From: an uncultured Flaviramulus sp.
GTDB taxonomy: Bacteria; Bacteroidota; Bacteroidia; Flavobacteriales; Flavobacteriaceae
NCBI GenBank assembly: GCA_947501105.1
Contig: CANMUP010000005.1
Coordinates: 186,001-250,000 of the forward strand
Direction: 5' to 3'
DNA: 64,000 bases
Part shown: piece by piece, positions 8,273 to 17,701 of the stretch
Layout of the letters: every line of letters begins with the position of its first letter
How positions within the stretch are numbered: the stretch's first letter is position 1
Program-made: the position numbers and the translations under genes
The notes under the pieces: model-generated
Told to the model about the DNA's origin: nothing
The model's input: the letters and a program-made list of their open reading frames with translations, nothing else
Databases searched by the model: none

Positions 8273-10357
8273 TTACTCTTTAGGTATAAATGAAATAGCG
8301 CAACCTCCACCTGCAGCTAACTTCAATTCAAGGATTGTTTTACTATTAACTTCTTGTTCTTCAATTTCAAAAGCTTCGGGGTTTTTTAAATAATGAGAAT
8401 TGGGAACGTCTTTATAAATTTTGGCACTGTAAATTGTATCTACATCTAAAAAATCAAGACTTACTTTTATAATTCTTTGATTTTCATCAGTTATAGCGCC
8501 TAGAAACCAATTATCAGTACCTTTTTCTTGTCTTATAACAGTTAAATAATCTCCAATTTCGGCTTCTAAAACTTTTGTTTTTTTCCAATCTACACCAACA
8601 TCTTTAATAAATTGCATCGCAGGATGTTCTTGATAATGCTTGATTAAGTCTGGCACCATTTGTACAGGGCTGTATAATACTACATACAGTGCTAACTGAT
8701 GTGACAAAGTAGTGTTAATTTGATTTTCTGACTTATAAGGCTTCAAAGAAGTATTAAAAATTCCTGGAGTATAATCTATGGGGCCACCTAGCATTCTAGT
8801 AAACGGTACAATAGTTAAATGTTCTGGAGGGTTCCCACCGTCTTTTGACCAAGCGTTATATTCTTGTCCGCGGACACCTTCTCGTGAAATAGCTACTGGA
8901 TAAGTACGCCGTTTTCCCGTAGCCTTAATAGGCTCATGGGCATTAATAGCAACATTGGTTTCCAAACCTTTTTCTAAAACTTTTTGATAATGGTTCACCA
9001 TGTATTGACCATGGTGGTACTCCCCTTCTGGAGTCACGCTACCAACATAACCCGTTTTTACACTATGAATATCGAGTGATTTCATTAAAGCAAAAGCCGT
9101 ATCTATTTGCTTTTCATAGCGAATAATGTCAGCGGATGTTTCATGGTGCATAATGAGTTCTACACCTTTAGATTTACCATAACGTACTACTTCCTCTAAA
9201 TCATAATCTGGATATGGCGTAACAAAATCAAAATGTTCTTTTTTATTCTTTTTATCCCACCATTTTTCCCAACCTATGTTCCATCCTTCTACTAATATTC
9301 CACCAATGTTATGTTCAGAAGCAAAATCAATCATCTCCTTAGTATACTTGGTATTTGCAGCATGATTTTTACCTGAGTAATCCCAATTGCCCGTACCAAT
9401 ATGCATATCCCACCAAACCCCAACATACTTAGTGGGTTTAAAATAAGACATGTTATCTATAACACTAGATTCGTTTAAGTTTACTATCAGTTTCGATTCT
9501 ATTAAATCTCCTGCTCTATCAACTATTTGAATCGTTCTCCATGGTGTTTCAAATGGTGTTTGCCGCTTTACTTTTATGTTTTCGCTATTCCCTACTAACT
9601 CGCTTTTCATTTTTAAATTCAAAGTATCTACAGCTAGAGTCATGCCTGCATAATTAGTTAAATCGGCTTCATGAAAACTCAGGTAAACCCCTGAATCTGT
9701 TTTCATTGTTACTGGTGTATTTACCGCATTTTCTGGCACATAGGTTTGTCCCAAATGAGTCTTGGGTTCGTAGTGTTTTAAAGCATCAATTTCAGAGAAC
9801 TTAGTTGTGTTATACAAATACTCATAAATATCCCAATCTCCTGGAATCCACCACACTTTATGGTCTGCAGTTAAATTGAATTCGGTGTTCTCGTCTGTAA
9901 TTATAACATGGTTTAGATGTTCTTGTTTTGGAAATTCATATCGAAACCCAATACCGTCATTATAAACTTTAAAAATAATATTGAAGCTTCTTTTTAATTC
10001 TGAAGTTTCTTCAAGAAAAACCTTTAACTCGTTATAATGGTTTCTAACTTGCGCATCTTCACCCCAAATCATTTTCCAAGTTTCATCAATAGTTTTTCTT
10101 TCAACTTTAATAATTTTTAAATTTGAATCTAAGGCTAACACCTTTTGAAATTCAAACCCTAGTTTTGAGGAATCAATGACTTTTTCATTTTTATAACTTA
10201 CTAAATATGATGGTTTCCCTTTATCTGATATAAAGAAGTTTAACTCAATATTTGTGTCTGGGGAATTGAGTGTTATTGAAGTCGGCTCTTCTTTTGACAT
10301 GCATGATGTTAAAAGAGTTAAGCAAACTATAACTTTAATGATTGAATATTTACTCAT
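8273..10357 (-). CDS. GH97 alpha-glycosidase (SusB-like, inverting type)
   Basis: 694 residues; lipobox at Cys19 (LLTSC). The N-terminal GH97 beta-sandwich is followed by the catalytic barrel (GVWWDMHIGTGNWDY near 313) and a C-terminal beta domain. By motif spacing to Bacteroides SusB (E439, E508, E532), the three acidic residues are Glu406 (HHETSAD), Glu475 (INAHEP) and Glu499 (RGQEYN), the arrangement of the inverting, calcium-dependent alpha-glucosidase type rather than the retaining alpha-galactosidase type. It is probably a periplasmic lipoprotein releasing glucose from alpha-glucosides. Spacing to the sulfatase is 11 bp, so they form one transcription unit. Confidence 0.92.
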   Translation of the reverse strand: MSKYSIIKVIVCLTLLTSCMSKEEPTSITLNSPDTNIELNFFISDKGKPSYLVSYKNEKVIDSSKLGFEFQKVLALDSNLKIIKVERKTIDETWKMIWGEDAQVRNHYNELKVFLEETSELKRSFNIIFKVYNDGIGFRYEFPKQEHLNHVIITDENTEFNLTADHKVWWIPGDWDIYEYLYNTTKFSEIDALKHYEPKTHLGQTYVPENAVNTPVTMKTDSGVYLSFHEADLTNYAGMTLAVDTLNLKMKSELVGNSENIKVKRQTPFETPWRTIQIVDRAGDLIESKLIVNLNESSVIDNMSYFKPTKYVGVWWDMHIGTGNWDYSGKNHAANTKYTKEMIDFASEHNIGGILVEGWNIGWEKWWDKKNKKEHFDFVTPYPDYDLEEVVRYGKSKGVELIMHHETSADIIRYEKQIDTAFALMKSLDIHSVKTGYVGSVTPEGEYHHGQYMVNHYQKVLEKGLETNVAINAHEPIKATGKRRTYPVAISREGVRGQEYNAWSKDGGNPPEHLTIVPFTRMLGGPIDYTPGIFNTSLKPYKSENQINTTLSHQLALYVVLYSPVQMVPDLIKHYQEHPAMQFIKDVGVDWKKTKVLEAEIGDYLTVIRQEKGTDNWFLGAITDENQRIIKVSLDFLDVDTIYSAKIYKDVPNSHYLKNPEAFEIEEQEVNSKTILELKLAAGGGCAISFIPKE

Positions 10358-10368
10358 TATAAATATGA

Positions 10369-12033
10369 TTAATGCGTATACGATTTCATGGGTTTTCCCC
10401 TTAATCGTTCAAAATCCTTGTAAGATTTTTTGATTGATTTAGGTTTAGTACGTTCAAACTCTTTTTCGGTTATCTGATATTCTTTTTGCAGTTCAGCTAA
10501 TTTGATGCGTAACTTTTTTTCAATAACATCGTAATTCTCTTCATTTATTAAATTACGAGTTTCATTAGGGTCTTTATCTAAATCATATAATTCCCATTCA
10601 TCAATATCATCATACACATGAATTAATTTATAACGATTTGTACGTACTCCATACATTTTTTTCACCATATGAAATGCTGGGAAATCATAATAGTGGTAAT
10701 AAATAGCGTCTCTAAAATCGTAGTCTTCAATATTACCAGTTAACAATGGTTTTAAAGATTTGCCTTGCATATCTTCAGGTATATCAATATTAGCGAAGTC
10801 TAAAAAGGTTTCAGCAAAATCAAGGTTTTGAGTTAATGCAGTTACTTCTGTTCCTGGTTTAATAACCTTTGGATACTTCATTAACATGGGCATTGCCAAA
10901 GATTCTTCATACATAAAACGTTTATCAAACCAACCTTTCTCGCCTAGATAAAAACCTTGATCTGTCGTATAAACTACTATGGTATTCTCTTCTAAATTAT
11001 TAGCTTTTAAATAATCGAGGATTTTTCCAACACCTTCATCAACTGCTACAATGGTCGCCAAATAATCTTGTAAATAGCGTTGTAGTTTCCATAAATCTAA
11101 GTCTTTTCCTGATAAATTAGCTTCGTGAAACGCATCATTCTTTCTCTGATAGGCTTTGTCCCAAGTTTTGCGTTGTTCGGGTGTCATCCTGTTAAAATCT
11201 GTTGTCCAAGGATTGTGTGCCAATTCAGGACTACCCTTCTTTTTAGTCATTTTTAAATCATGACCTTCATACATGTCGATATAAACAGTCTGTGATTGTT
11301 CTTTTGAAGCTGTAGAGCCTTCATGATTAGTAAAATAAGTATCAGGCACAGGAAAGGTAACACTATCATATTTATTTACATGACGTAAAGCTGGCATCCA
11401 ATTTCTATGAGGTGCTTTATGCTGAACCATCATCATAAAAGGCTCCTCTTTACCTTTTATTTCATCTAGATATAGTAATGCATCTTCTGTAATAATATCA
11501 GTAGCATAACCCTCTACCATGGTTGTATCAACCTTTTGAGTTTGCTCATTTATCGAAATAAAGTTAGGGTTGTAATAATTGCCTTGATCTTGAAGAATGT
11601 TCCAATAATCAAAACCTTGAGGCTTACCATGTAAATGCCACTTACCGAACATTGCTGTTGTGTAACCTGCCTCTTGAAGTAATTTAGGATAGGTTTGTTG
11701 ATTACCATCAAAACGATTTCCATTCATTCTAAATCCATTCACATGGCTATGTTTTCCTGTTAAAATCACAGCACGACTAGGACCACAAATAGAGTTTGTA
11801 CAAAAGTTGTTTCTAAATATAACCCCTTCTTTGGCTATTCTATCAATATTAGGCGTTGGAGCTAATTGACTAATGGGATGACCGTAGGCACTTATGGCTT
11901 GAGTGGCATGGTCATCAGCCATTATAAAAATGATGTTAGGTCTTTTTGGGGTTTCAACAGTAATCTCCTTTTTTTCTTGTTTACAGGAATGAAAAGCTAT
12001 TGTTACTAAAAGGATATAGATTAGTTTGTTCAT
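10369..12033 (-). CDS. Type I (FGly) sulfatase, lipoprotein
   Basis: 554 residues with lipobox Cys17 (AFHSC). The sulfatase core begins at RPNIIFIMADD (metal ligands Asp40/Asp41). The formylglycine motif C83-G-P-S-R87 follows in SICGPSRAVILTG, so the enzyme needs oxidation of Cys83 by an anaerobic or aerobic maturase encoded elsewhere. HGKPQGFDYW and TTDQGFYLGEKGWFDKR are conserved S1-family blocks; DUF4976-like sequences close the C-terminus. The start codon overlaps the upstream esterase gene by 4 bp (ATGA), indicating translational coupling. It presumably removes sulfate esters from the PUL 1 glycan in the periplasm. The S1 subfamily is not assignable by eye. Confidence 0.92.
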   Translation of the reverse strand: MNKLIYILLVTIAFHSCKQEKKEITVETPKRPNIIFIMADDHATQAISAYGHPISQLAPTPNIDRIAKEGVIFRNNFCTNSICGPSRAVILTGKHSHVNGFRMNGNRFDGNQQTYPKLLQEAGYTTAMFGKWHLHGKPQGFDYWNILQDQGNYYNPNFISINEQTQKVDTTMVEGYATDIITEDALLYLDEIKGKEEPFMMMVQHKAPHRNWMPALRHVNKYDSVTFPVPDTYFTNHEGSTASKEQSQTVYIDMYEGHDLKMTKKKGSPELAHNPWTTDFNRMTPEQRKTWDKAYQRKNDAFHEANLSGKDLDLWKLQRYLQDYLATIVAVDEGVGKILDYLKANNLEENTIVVYTTDQGFYLGEKGWFDKRFMYEESLAMPMLMKYPKVIKPGTEVTALTQNLDFAETFLDFANIDIPEDMQGKSLKPLLTGNIEDYDFRDAIYYHYYDFPAFHMVKKMYGVRTNRYKLIHVYDDIDEWELYDLDKDPNETRNLINEENYDVIEKKLRIKLAELQKEYQITEKEFERTKPKSIKKSYKDFERLRGKPMKSYTH

Positions 12034-12917
12034 GGTTTCTTTGTTACAATTCTTTTAGTTTGAATAGTTTTTTTAAGATGAATTGTTTGATTGAAAAAAT
12101 GAAACACTGTATCTAAATGTTCAAATGGAATTTGACATAGTTCATGTCTGCCTCCAACAACTTTATAGAAGTAATATGAAGCTCCCATCTTATACAATTT
12201 ATCTGCAATAACCTCAGAACCATCCAAGAGAAAATACCCTAGCCTATCTTCTGAACAATAATGATGTGGTGCATGCCCAATAGGTACAAGATTATCATCT
12301 GTACCATGGAATAAAACACTTGGTATAGCATTATTTTTATTAATATAATTAGCATTCACCAAAGCCCCTGCTAACGAAAACACGCCCGCAAAGGACACAT
12401 CATTATATTTTGAAACATTATCAACAAAAAACGATTTTAAGTAAACTGCATTTAAAATTCCTTCTGCTCCTGCACTACTGCCTCCAGCAATGATTTTTGT
12501 TGGGTCTATTTGTAGCGTTGCTTTATTATCAATAATGTACTTTGCAGCATCCAGATAATCAATAGCTGCTTGTCTAAAAATATCTTGTTTAAAGGTTTTT
12601 GGACAGTCACAACCTGAACCTGTTTTAGAATTTTTTAATAATAATCTATATGATATTGAAATTCCAATGTATCCATTCTTAGTTAGATAATTCATCAATT
12701 TTACCTCATCAGGATTGTCACGTTTTCCTCCTGCGAAACCACCACCATGCATCCATAAAACAACAGGCAAACTATCATTTGCTTTAATATTTTTTGACGT
12801 ATAAACATCTAGTTTTAGAGTATCCAACCCCTTAATGGCGTAAGTGTGTGTTGTTTTATTTTGCGAAAACACCAATGCACCTAAACAAAAAGTGAGTATT
12901 AAAATTTTGTACTTCAT
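12030..12917 (-). CDS. Secreted alpha/beta-hydrolase esterase (carboxylesterase type)
   Basis: About 295 residues with signal peptide (MKYKILILTFCLGALVFSQ); ATG 12917 is preferred over the adjacent TTG. The fold markers are the oxyanion motif MHGGGFAGG, the nucleophile elbow GGSSAG (Ser148), HGTDDNLVP (probable acidic residue) and GGRHELC (catalytic His). The family includes BD-FAE-like and acetyl-xylan-type esterases that remove acyl groups from glycans. A Cys-rich loop SGCDCPK near residue 103 is unusual. It overlaps the sulfatase gene by 4 bp, so the two decoration-removing enzymes appear to be coupled. Confidence 0.85.
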   Translation of the reverse strand: MKYKILILTFCLGALVFSQNKTTHTYAIKGLDTLKLDVYTSKNIKANDSLPVVLWMHGGGFAGGKRDNPDEVKLMNYLTKNGYIGISISYRLLLKNSKTGSGCDCPKTFKQDIFRQAAIDYLDAAKYIIDNKATLQIDPTKIIAGGSSAGAEGILNAVYLKSFFVDNVSKYNDVSFAGVFSLAGALVNANYINKNNAIPSVLFHGTDDNLVPIGHAPHHYCSEDRLGYFLLDGSEVIADKLYKMGASYYFYKVVGGRHELCQIPFEHLDTVFHFFNQTIHLKKTIQTKRIVTKKP

Positions 12918-12947
12918 CAATTTTTAAGCTTTAAATTTTAATTGATT

Positions 12948-12971
12948 CCTGCAACATTTTACTATTGCAGG
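12948..12971 (-). terminator. Hairpin downstream of the GH3 gene
   Basis: CCTGCAA and TTGCAGG arms (7 bp, 10-nt loop) lie 18 bp past the GH3 stop. A T-rich tract follows on the minus strand. It is a weak terminator or a transcript-processing hairpin inside the PUL. Confidence 0.45.
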
Positions 12972-12988
12972 TTATTTGCCATTATTAA

Positions 12989-15244
12989 TTATTCTAAAAT
13001 GAAGCTATGCTCAAAATTAAAATCCGAAGTCCCTTTAATAGCTATTTCAAACGCTCCAGGCTCAACGGTAAACACTTCATTATTATAAAACTTTAAATCT
13101 TCAGCAGTTATCTTGAAACTTACCGTTTTACTTTCTCCCTGTTTTAGAAATATTTTCTCAAATCCTTTTAATTCCTTAACAGGTCTTGTAATACTACCTA
13201 CTTTATCATGTAAGTACAATTGCGCTATTTCATGACCATCATAATCCCCTGAGTTTTTTATTATGACAGATGCTGTAAGCGTATCAGAAAATCCAATTTT
13301 ATTATTTGATAACTTAAAATTCGAGTACTCGAATTTGGTGTAACTAAGACCATGACCAAAGGAAAATAAAGGTGTATTTGGTACGTCAATATAATTTGAT
13401 TTATAGTCTTCTTTAGGATTGTCTGGAGGAATAGGACGTCCCGTATTTTTCATATTGTAAAAAATCGGCACCTGCCCTAAATTTCTAGGAAATGTAACTG
13501 GTAATTTTCCTGAAGGATTATATTTTCCGAACAAAACATCGGCAACCCCATTTCCACCCATGGTTCCAGGAAACCAAGTTTCTAAAATAGCATCTACCAA
13601 AGTATCTTCTTCAGATAAGTCTAACGGTCGACCATTCATTAAAACCAAAACTATTTGCTTGTTAGGTACTGCCTTTCTAATGGCTTTAATTAAATCTGTT
13701 TGACGCCCTGGTAGTTTTATATTAGTTCTGCTTGCTGCTTCACCACTCATATCATAATCTTCGCCCATAACCATGACAATTTTATCTGATCTCTTAGCTG
13801 CGATAATAGCCTTTTGAAACCCACTTTCATCTTCTCCTTCAATTTCACAACCTTTGCTATACATGATTTTTGAATCGTCTAAGAACTCCTGAATACCTTG
13901 ATATATACTTATTGCTTTTCCTTTTCTATCGCCTGCTGCGGCCCAATTGCCAATAATGTTTTCTTTGTCTTTTACTAATGGCCCTATAAGCGCAATAGTC
14001 TGTTTATTGTTTAGAGGAAGACTTTTAACTTCATTTTTTAGTAACACCGAAGACATTGCTGCAGATTGTCGTGCAGCTTCTAAAAATTCTGGTTTGTAAA
14101 CCACTTCTTTTTCGCGTTGTTCATCACAATACCTGTATGGATCATCAAACAACCCCAATTTGAATTTGGTTAATAATATTCTTCGACAGGCATCATCAAT
14201 TAGTGTAATATCTACTTTTTTCTCATTCACTAATTCCTCTAAGTACTTTCGATTTGCGCTACTCATCATATCCATATCAATACCAGCGTCAATGGCTAAT
14301 TTTGTTGCATGCTTTTTGTTTTTTGCAAAGCCATGTGGCACCAATTCGTTAATGGCAGTATAATCAGTAACAACAAAGCCATTAAAGCCCCATTCGTCTC
14401 TCAAAATATCTCTGAAAATAAATTTATTCCCTGTGGCGGGAACACCATTAAGTTCGTTAAAAGCTGTCATAAATGTTTCAACTCCAACTTCTACAGTTGC
14501 CTCAAATGGTGGCAAATAAACATTTCTCAATTCATCTTCACCCATGTTTACTGTGTGATAATCACGACCAGCCTGGGCTGCTCCATAGCCTACAAAATGT
14601 TTTGCGCATGCTAAAATGGTATTGTGTTTTGATAAATCATCTCCTTGAAATCCTTTTACATAAGCTTTTGCAATTTCACTTCCTAAAAACACATCTTCTC
14701 CTGCACCTTCTGATATTCGTCCCCAACGAGGATCTCTCCCTATATCTACCATAGGCGCAAATGTCCAATGAATCCCTTCAGCTGATGCTTCTTCGGCTGC
14801 AATGCGAGACCCTTTTTCAATATCTTCTACATCCCAACTTGCTGCTAAGCCTAAATTGATTGGAAAAATGGTTCTAAAACCATGAATAACATCATAGCCA
14901 AATAACAAAGGAATTCCTAAACGCGTTTCTTCAACTGCCATTTTTTGTAAATCTCTGGTTCCTTTAGCTGAATACACATTTAGCATGGCTCCAACATTAC
15001 CATCTTTAATATGCTTTTTATTATTTGAGCTTACAGTTGGTCCAGTAACTGACCAACCTCCACTATACATCACCGTTTGACCAATTTTTTCTTGTAGAGT
15101 CATTAAATTCATTATCGAATCGATCTTAGTGTCATAAGCTGTAGATTCTGATAATTCATTTGAACTTTTTTCTGTATTGGAGTTACATCCAAAAAACGCA
15201 ATGATTATTAAAAATATATTAAGTTTTATTAGTGTTTTATTCAT
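12989..15244 (-). CDS. GH3 beta-glucosidase, lipoprotein
   Basis: 751 residues, lipobox Cys20 (AFFGC). It has the GH3 N-terminal TIM barrel with nucleophile Asp294 in GFVVTDYTAI and the Lys215-His216 pair in CAKHFVGYG. The alpha/beta sandwich domain contains MSGEAASR (probable acid/base Glu), and a C-terminal fibronectin III-like domain begins near residue 655. The layout matches BglX-type periplasmic beta-glucosidases of PULs. In Bacteroides thetaiotaomicron a GH3 of this type (BT_3567) acts on sophorose and beta-1,2-glucooligosaccharides, and the two GH144-like genes nearby support the same linkage here, though GH3 specificity cannot be read from sequence. Confidence 0.92.
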   Translation of the reverse strand: MNKTLIKLNIFLIIIAFFGCNSNTEKSSNELSESTAYDTKIDSIMNLMTLQEKIGQTVMYSGGWSVTGPTVSSNNKKHIKDGNVGAMLNVYSAKGTRDLQKMAVEETRLGIPLLFGYDVIHGFRTIFPINLGLAASWDVEDIEKGSRIAAEEASAEGIHWTFAPMVDIGRDPRWGRISEGAGEDVFLGSEIAKAYVKGFQGDDLSKHNTILACAKHFVGYGAAQAGRDYHTVNMGEDELRNVYLPPFEATVEVGVETFMTAFNELNGVPATGNKFIFRDILRDEWGFNGFVVTDYTAINELVPHGFAKNKKHATKLAIDAGIDMDMMSSANRKYLEELVNEKKVDITLIDDACRRILLTKFKLGLFDDPYRYCDEQREKEVVYKPEFLEAARQSAAMSSVLLKNEVKSLPLNNKQTIALIGPLVKDKENIIGNWAAAGDRKGKAISIYQGIQEFLDDSKIMYSKGCEIEGEDESGFQKAIIAAKRSDKIVMVMGEDYDMSGEAASRTNIKLPGRQTDLIKAIRKAVPNKQIVLVLMNGRPLDLSEEDTLVDAILETWFPGTMGGNGVADVLFGKYNPSGKLPVTFPRNLGQVPIFYNMKNTGRPIPPDNPKEDYKSNYIDVPNTPLFSFGHGLSYTKFEYSNFKLSNNKIGFSDTLTASVIIKNSGDYDGHEIAQLYLHDKVGSITRPVKELKGFEKIFLKQGESKTVSFKITAEDLKFYNNEVFTVEPGAFEIAIKGTSDFNFEHSFILE

Positions 15245-15332
15245 TTTTAATTTTTTGTATTTGAAAATAGATTGGATAATAATTCTAGCTCACAAAAGCA
15301 GAATTCCAACTATTATAATTGTCTTTTATGAA

Positions 15333-16322
15333 TTATATATTAACGCTTTCAAAAATAAACTCATGCTCAGGCTCTGTTTTGTAGGCATCTAACCATGGTG
15401 AATATGTCTTCACAGAAATGGTTTTTGTTTTTTTATCTACTTTGATGATTCGCAAATAACCTGAATCACCTTTTTCTACTCCTTTTACATTCTTTTGGTA
15501 GTTTGCAAGCATTTGATAAACATTATTTCCATGACTATTTTTTGAAACCAGCGTACCAACACCAGAACCTAAAACATGTCCAGAAAATACCATAATCGTG
15601 TTTTTATTTGGCTTAATTAATTTACCCCAAAGTTGACCACCATCATTTACAGCATTATTACCCATCTCTTTTCCTATGCCATATTTTTGCGGCAAGTACC
15701 AATCTTCACCATCAAGCAATGTGTTATCATTATACATATAAGCATGTGTATTCACAATTACTTTGTGATTTGGATATTTTTCAATTAAATTATTCGCCCA
15801 TTTAACTGTTTTGTTTTGAGGCCCGAACTCTAATGCAAAAACTAGCCATTTTTCTCCTATAAGGCTATATTCTGCACAAGAATTATCTATAGTGCCTTCA
15901 GGGAAGGTCGCTATTGTTTTTGAATGTTGAACATATTCTTTTATAGGAAAAAAAGTGTTTGCAAACGTTGTATTTCTAGTATCAGCAAACTTTCCAGGTC
16001 CACTCCCCATATCATGATTACCTAGCGCTAAACTGTAAGGTGTTTTCCCGTTTAAAAGTGAAAAACCAGTCTTAGCAATTGTCCATTCTTTTTCAGAGTT
16101 ATTTTGAGTGATATCGCCAACATGTAGAACAAAAGAAAATCGATCATTTTGATTTGCAATCCATTCCATTTGTTTCATATAAACTTCAGGAAATTCTTCA
16201 ACATAAGTTTGTGTATCAGGAAGCACAACGAACTCAAAACTGTTTTGCGAGCAAGAATAAATATTAAGTACACAACCAATTGCTAGTATTAATTTTAACA
16301 TATATGCTTGTATAAACTTCAT
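15333..16322 (-). CDS. Calcineurin-like metallophosphoesterase, probable lipoprotein
   Basis: 329 residues; lipobox-like LNIYSC ends at Cys24. The metal-binding blocks of metallophosphoesterases appear in order: VVLPDTQ (about 30-36), VLHVGDITQNN, LALGNHDMG, VNTHAYMYND and VFSGHVLGSG. It is therefore a binuclear-metal phosphoesterase facing the periplasm. The ATG lies 5 bp from the stop of the upstream GH144-like gene, so it is part of the PUL 1 operon. One possible role is removal of phospho-substituents (for example phosphoglycerol) from the glycan, but this is inference from context; families of this fold also hydrolyse nucleotides and other phosphoesters. Confidence 0.85.
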   Translation of the reverse strand: MKFIQAYMLKLILAIGCVLNIYSCSQNSFEFVVLPDTQTYVEEFPEVYMKQMEWIANQNDRFSFVLHVGDITQNNSEKEWTIAKTGFSLLNGKTPYSLALGNHDMGSGPGKFADTRNTTFANTFFPIKEYVQHSKTIATFPEGTIDNSCAEYSLIGEKWLVFALEFGPQNKTVKWANNLIEKYPNHKVIVNTHAYMYNDNTLLDGEDWYLPQKYGIGKEMGNNAVNDGGQLWGKLIKPNKNTIMVFSGHVLGSGVGTLVSKNSHGNNVYQMLANYQKNVKGVEKGDSGYLRIIKVDKKTKTISVKTYSPWLDAYKTEPEHEFIFESVNI

Positions 16323-16327
16323 TACAA

Positions 16328-17701
16328 TTAATAATTAAATCCTAATTTATCCAGTCCCTTTTTAACGTCTTCGTTCTGCATGAATAAATTCCATAACAAG
16401 CCAGTTCTGTGGTTTTCTATCATAACTATTTGAGGGCCTTGATCTATAGCTAAATAGGCTTCAGCAACCCAAAAATTATTATGAGGACTAAAGGCATCAT
16501 AAAATCCTGCTGGCCCTAAAAGCTTATCTTTATTTTGATACATATAATGCATCACTTTTAAAGATTCATTTGGAGTATAAGGTATAGAGCTAACTGCAGC
16601 GGTTGGAGAAACAACGCCTTTATCGTTTGATGGACTATGAGCAGAATACCCAATTGAACCATCTTCATTTCTTGAATAACTAGCTGTTAAACCCCAACAA
16701 TCTTCACCATAATCGATATAGTTTTTCGGATTTGTTATGCAATATTGACGATTAATTTTAGTATGGTTAACTGCAAGATTCCAATAATTACCGTATTGAT
16801 CTGTTAGATTTTTAGGGTTTAGCCCTAAAAAGGAATAATGACTAAAAAACAAAGGGCCTCCAAAATTTGAACCTCCAGCGTGTTTTAAGATTAGAGGAAA
16901 ACTATATTGTGAACTAGAAGACACAATCCCACCGCTATTTGCCCAACCTTTTTCATAAACTGCTTTGGAAATGCTATAATCTGGTGAAGCGGCTCCTAAA
17001 ATATAGGTGATTAGCGTTTCATTATACCCTGTTAGTTTTAGATTAATATCAAAATCAAAGTTTGGACTCCAATGCCAATATAAAACGTCTTGATTTTGTG
17101 TATACCAATTCCATTCTACACCTTTCCATAATTCGTCTGCTTTTTGAGCAAGTGCTTTTTCAGCATCAGATCCATTTTTCAAATATTCTTTAACACAAAT
17201 TAATCCTTGAACCAAAAATGCGGTTTCAACTAAATCGCCACCATTATCTTTTGTACTAAAAGGAATTACGCTTCCAGAATTACCATCAATCCAATGCGAC
17301 CATGCTCCATGAAAACGATCAGCATTTTCTAAAAACGCAAGTATTTTATTTAATCTTGAGACACCTTGCTCTCTTGTCACAAAATTACGCTCTATAGCAA
17401 CTAAAATTCCCATTAACCCAAAGCCTGTTCCTCCAGATGTCACTACGTTTTGATTTAATGTTGGGTTATTTGGGTGATAACGCTCTTTTGCTGCTCCAGA
17501 ATTAGTATGGGCAAAATCCCAAAAGTATTTAAACGTTTCTTTTTGGGTTAAATCCATCATCTCACCATCTGTCAACTTTTCAATTACAGGATTGTCATTG
17601 GTACCATTGGGGTCATAAGGTTCTTGATACCCCGGCCCATTGTCTTTAGAGCATGAAAAAATGATAAAGCCAAAAAGAAATATGAAAAAATGTCTACTCA
17701 T
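16328..17701 (-). CDS. GH144-like (PF10091 'glucoamylase') endo-glucanase, copy 2
   Basis: 457 residues with lipobox (FIIFSC, Cys17). The conserved (alpha/alpha)6-barrel signature matches the family that founded GH144, endo-beta-1,2-glucanases: QKETFKYFWDFAHTNSG, TGGTGFGLMGIL, RFHGAWSHW, DNGGDLVETAFLVQGL, VLYWHWSPNF, GYNETLI, CWGLTASYS, and QGPQIVMIENHRTGLLW near the end. It starts by a TGATG overlap with the upstream paralogue, so translation is coupled. It would cut glucan at the surface or in the periplasm before GH3 finishes the oligosaccharides. PF10091 also contains uncharacterised members, so the linkage specificity is inferred. Confidence 0.82.
   Translation of the reverse strand: MSRHFFIFLFGFIIFSCSKDNGPGYQEPYDPNGTNDNPVIEKLTDGEMMDLTQKETFKYFWDFAHTNSGAAKERYHPNNPTLNQNVVTSGGTGFGLMGILVAIERNFVTREQGVSRLNKILAFLENADRFHGAWSHWIDGNSGSVIPFSTKDNGGDLVETAFLVQGLICVKEYLKNGSDAEKALAQKADELWKGVEWNWYTQNQDVLYWHWSPNFDFDINLKLTGYNETLITYILGAASPDYSISKAVYEKGWANSGGIVSSSSQYSFPLILKHAGGSNFGGPLFFSHYSFLGLNPKNLTDQYGNYWNLAVNHTKINRQYCITNPKNYIDYGEDCWGLTASYSRNEDGSIGYSAHSPSNDKGVVSPTAAVSSIPYTPNESLKVMHYMYQNKDKLLGPAGFYDAFSPHNNFWVAEAYLAIDQGPQIVMIENHRTGLLWNLFMQNEDVKKGLDKLGFNY

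Noticed and set aside
14309-14754. Overlapping plus-strand frames of about 100 codons
   Set aside because: They are antisense to the GH3 gene, which has complete catalytic motifs.
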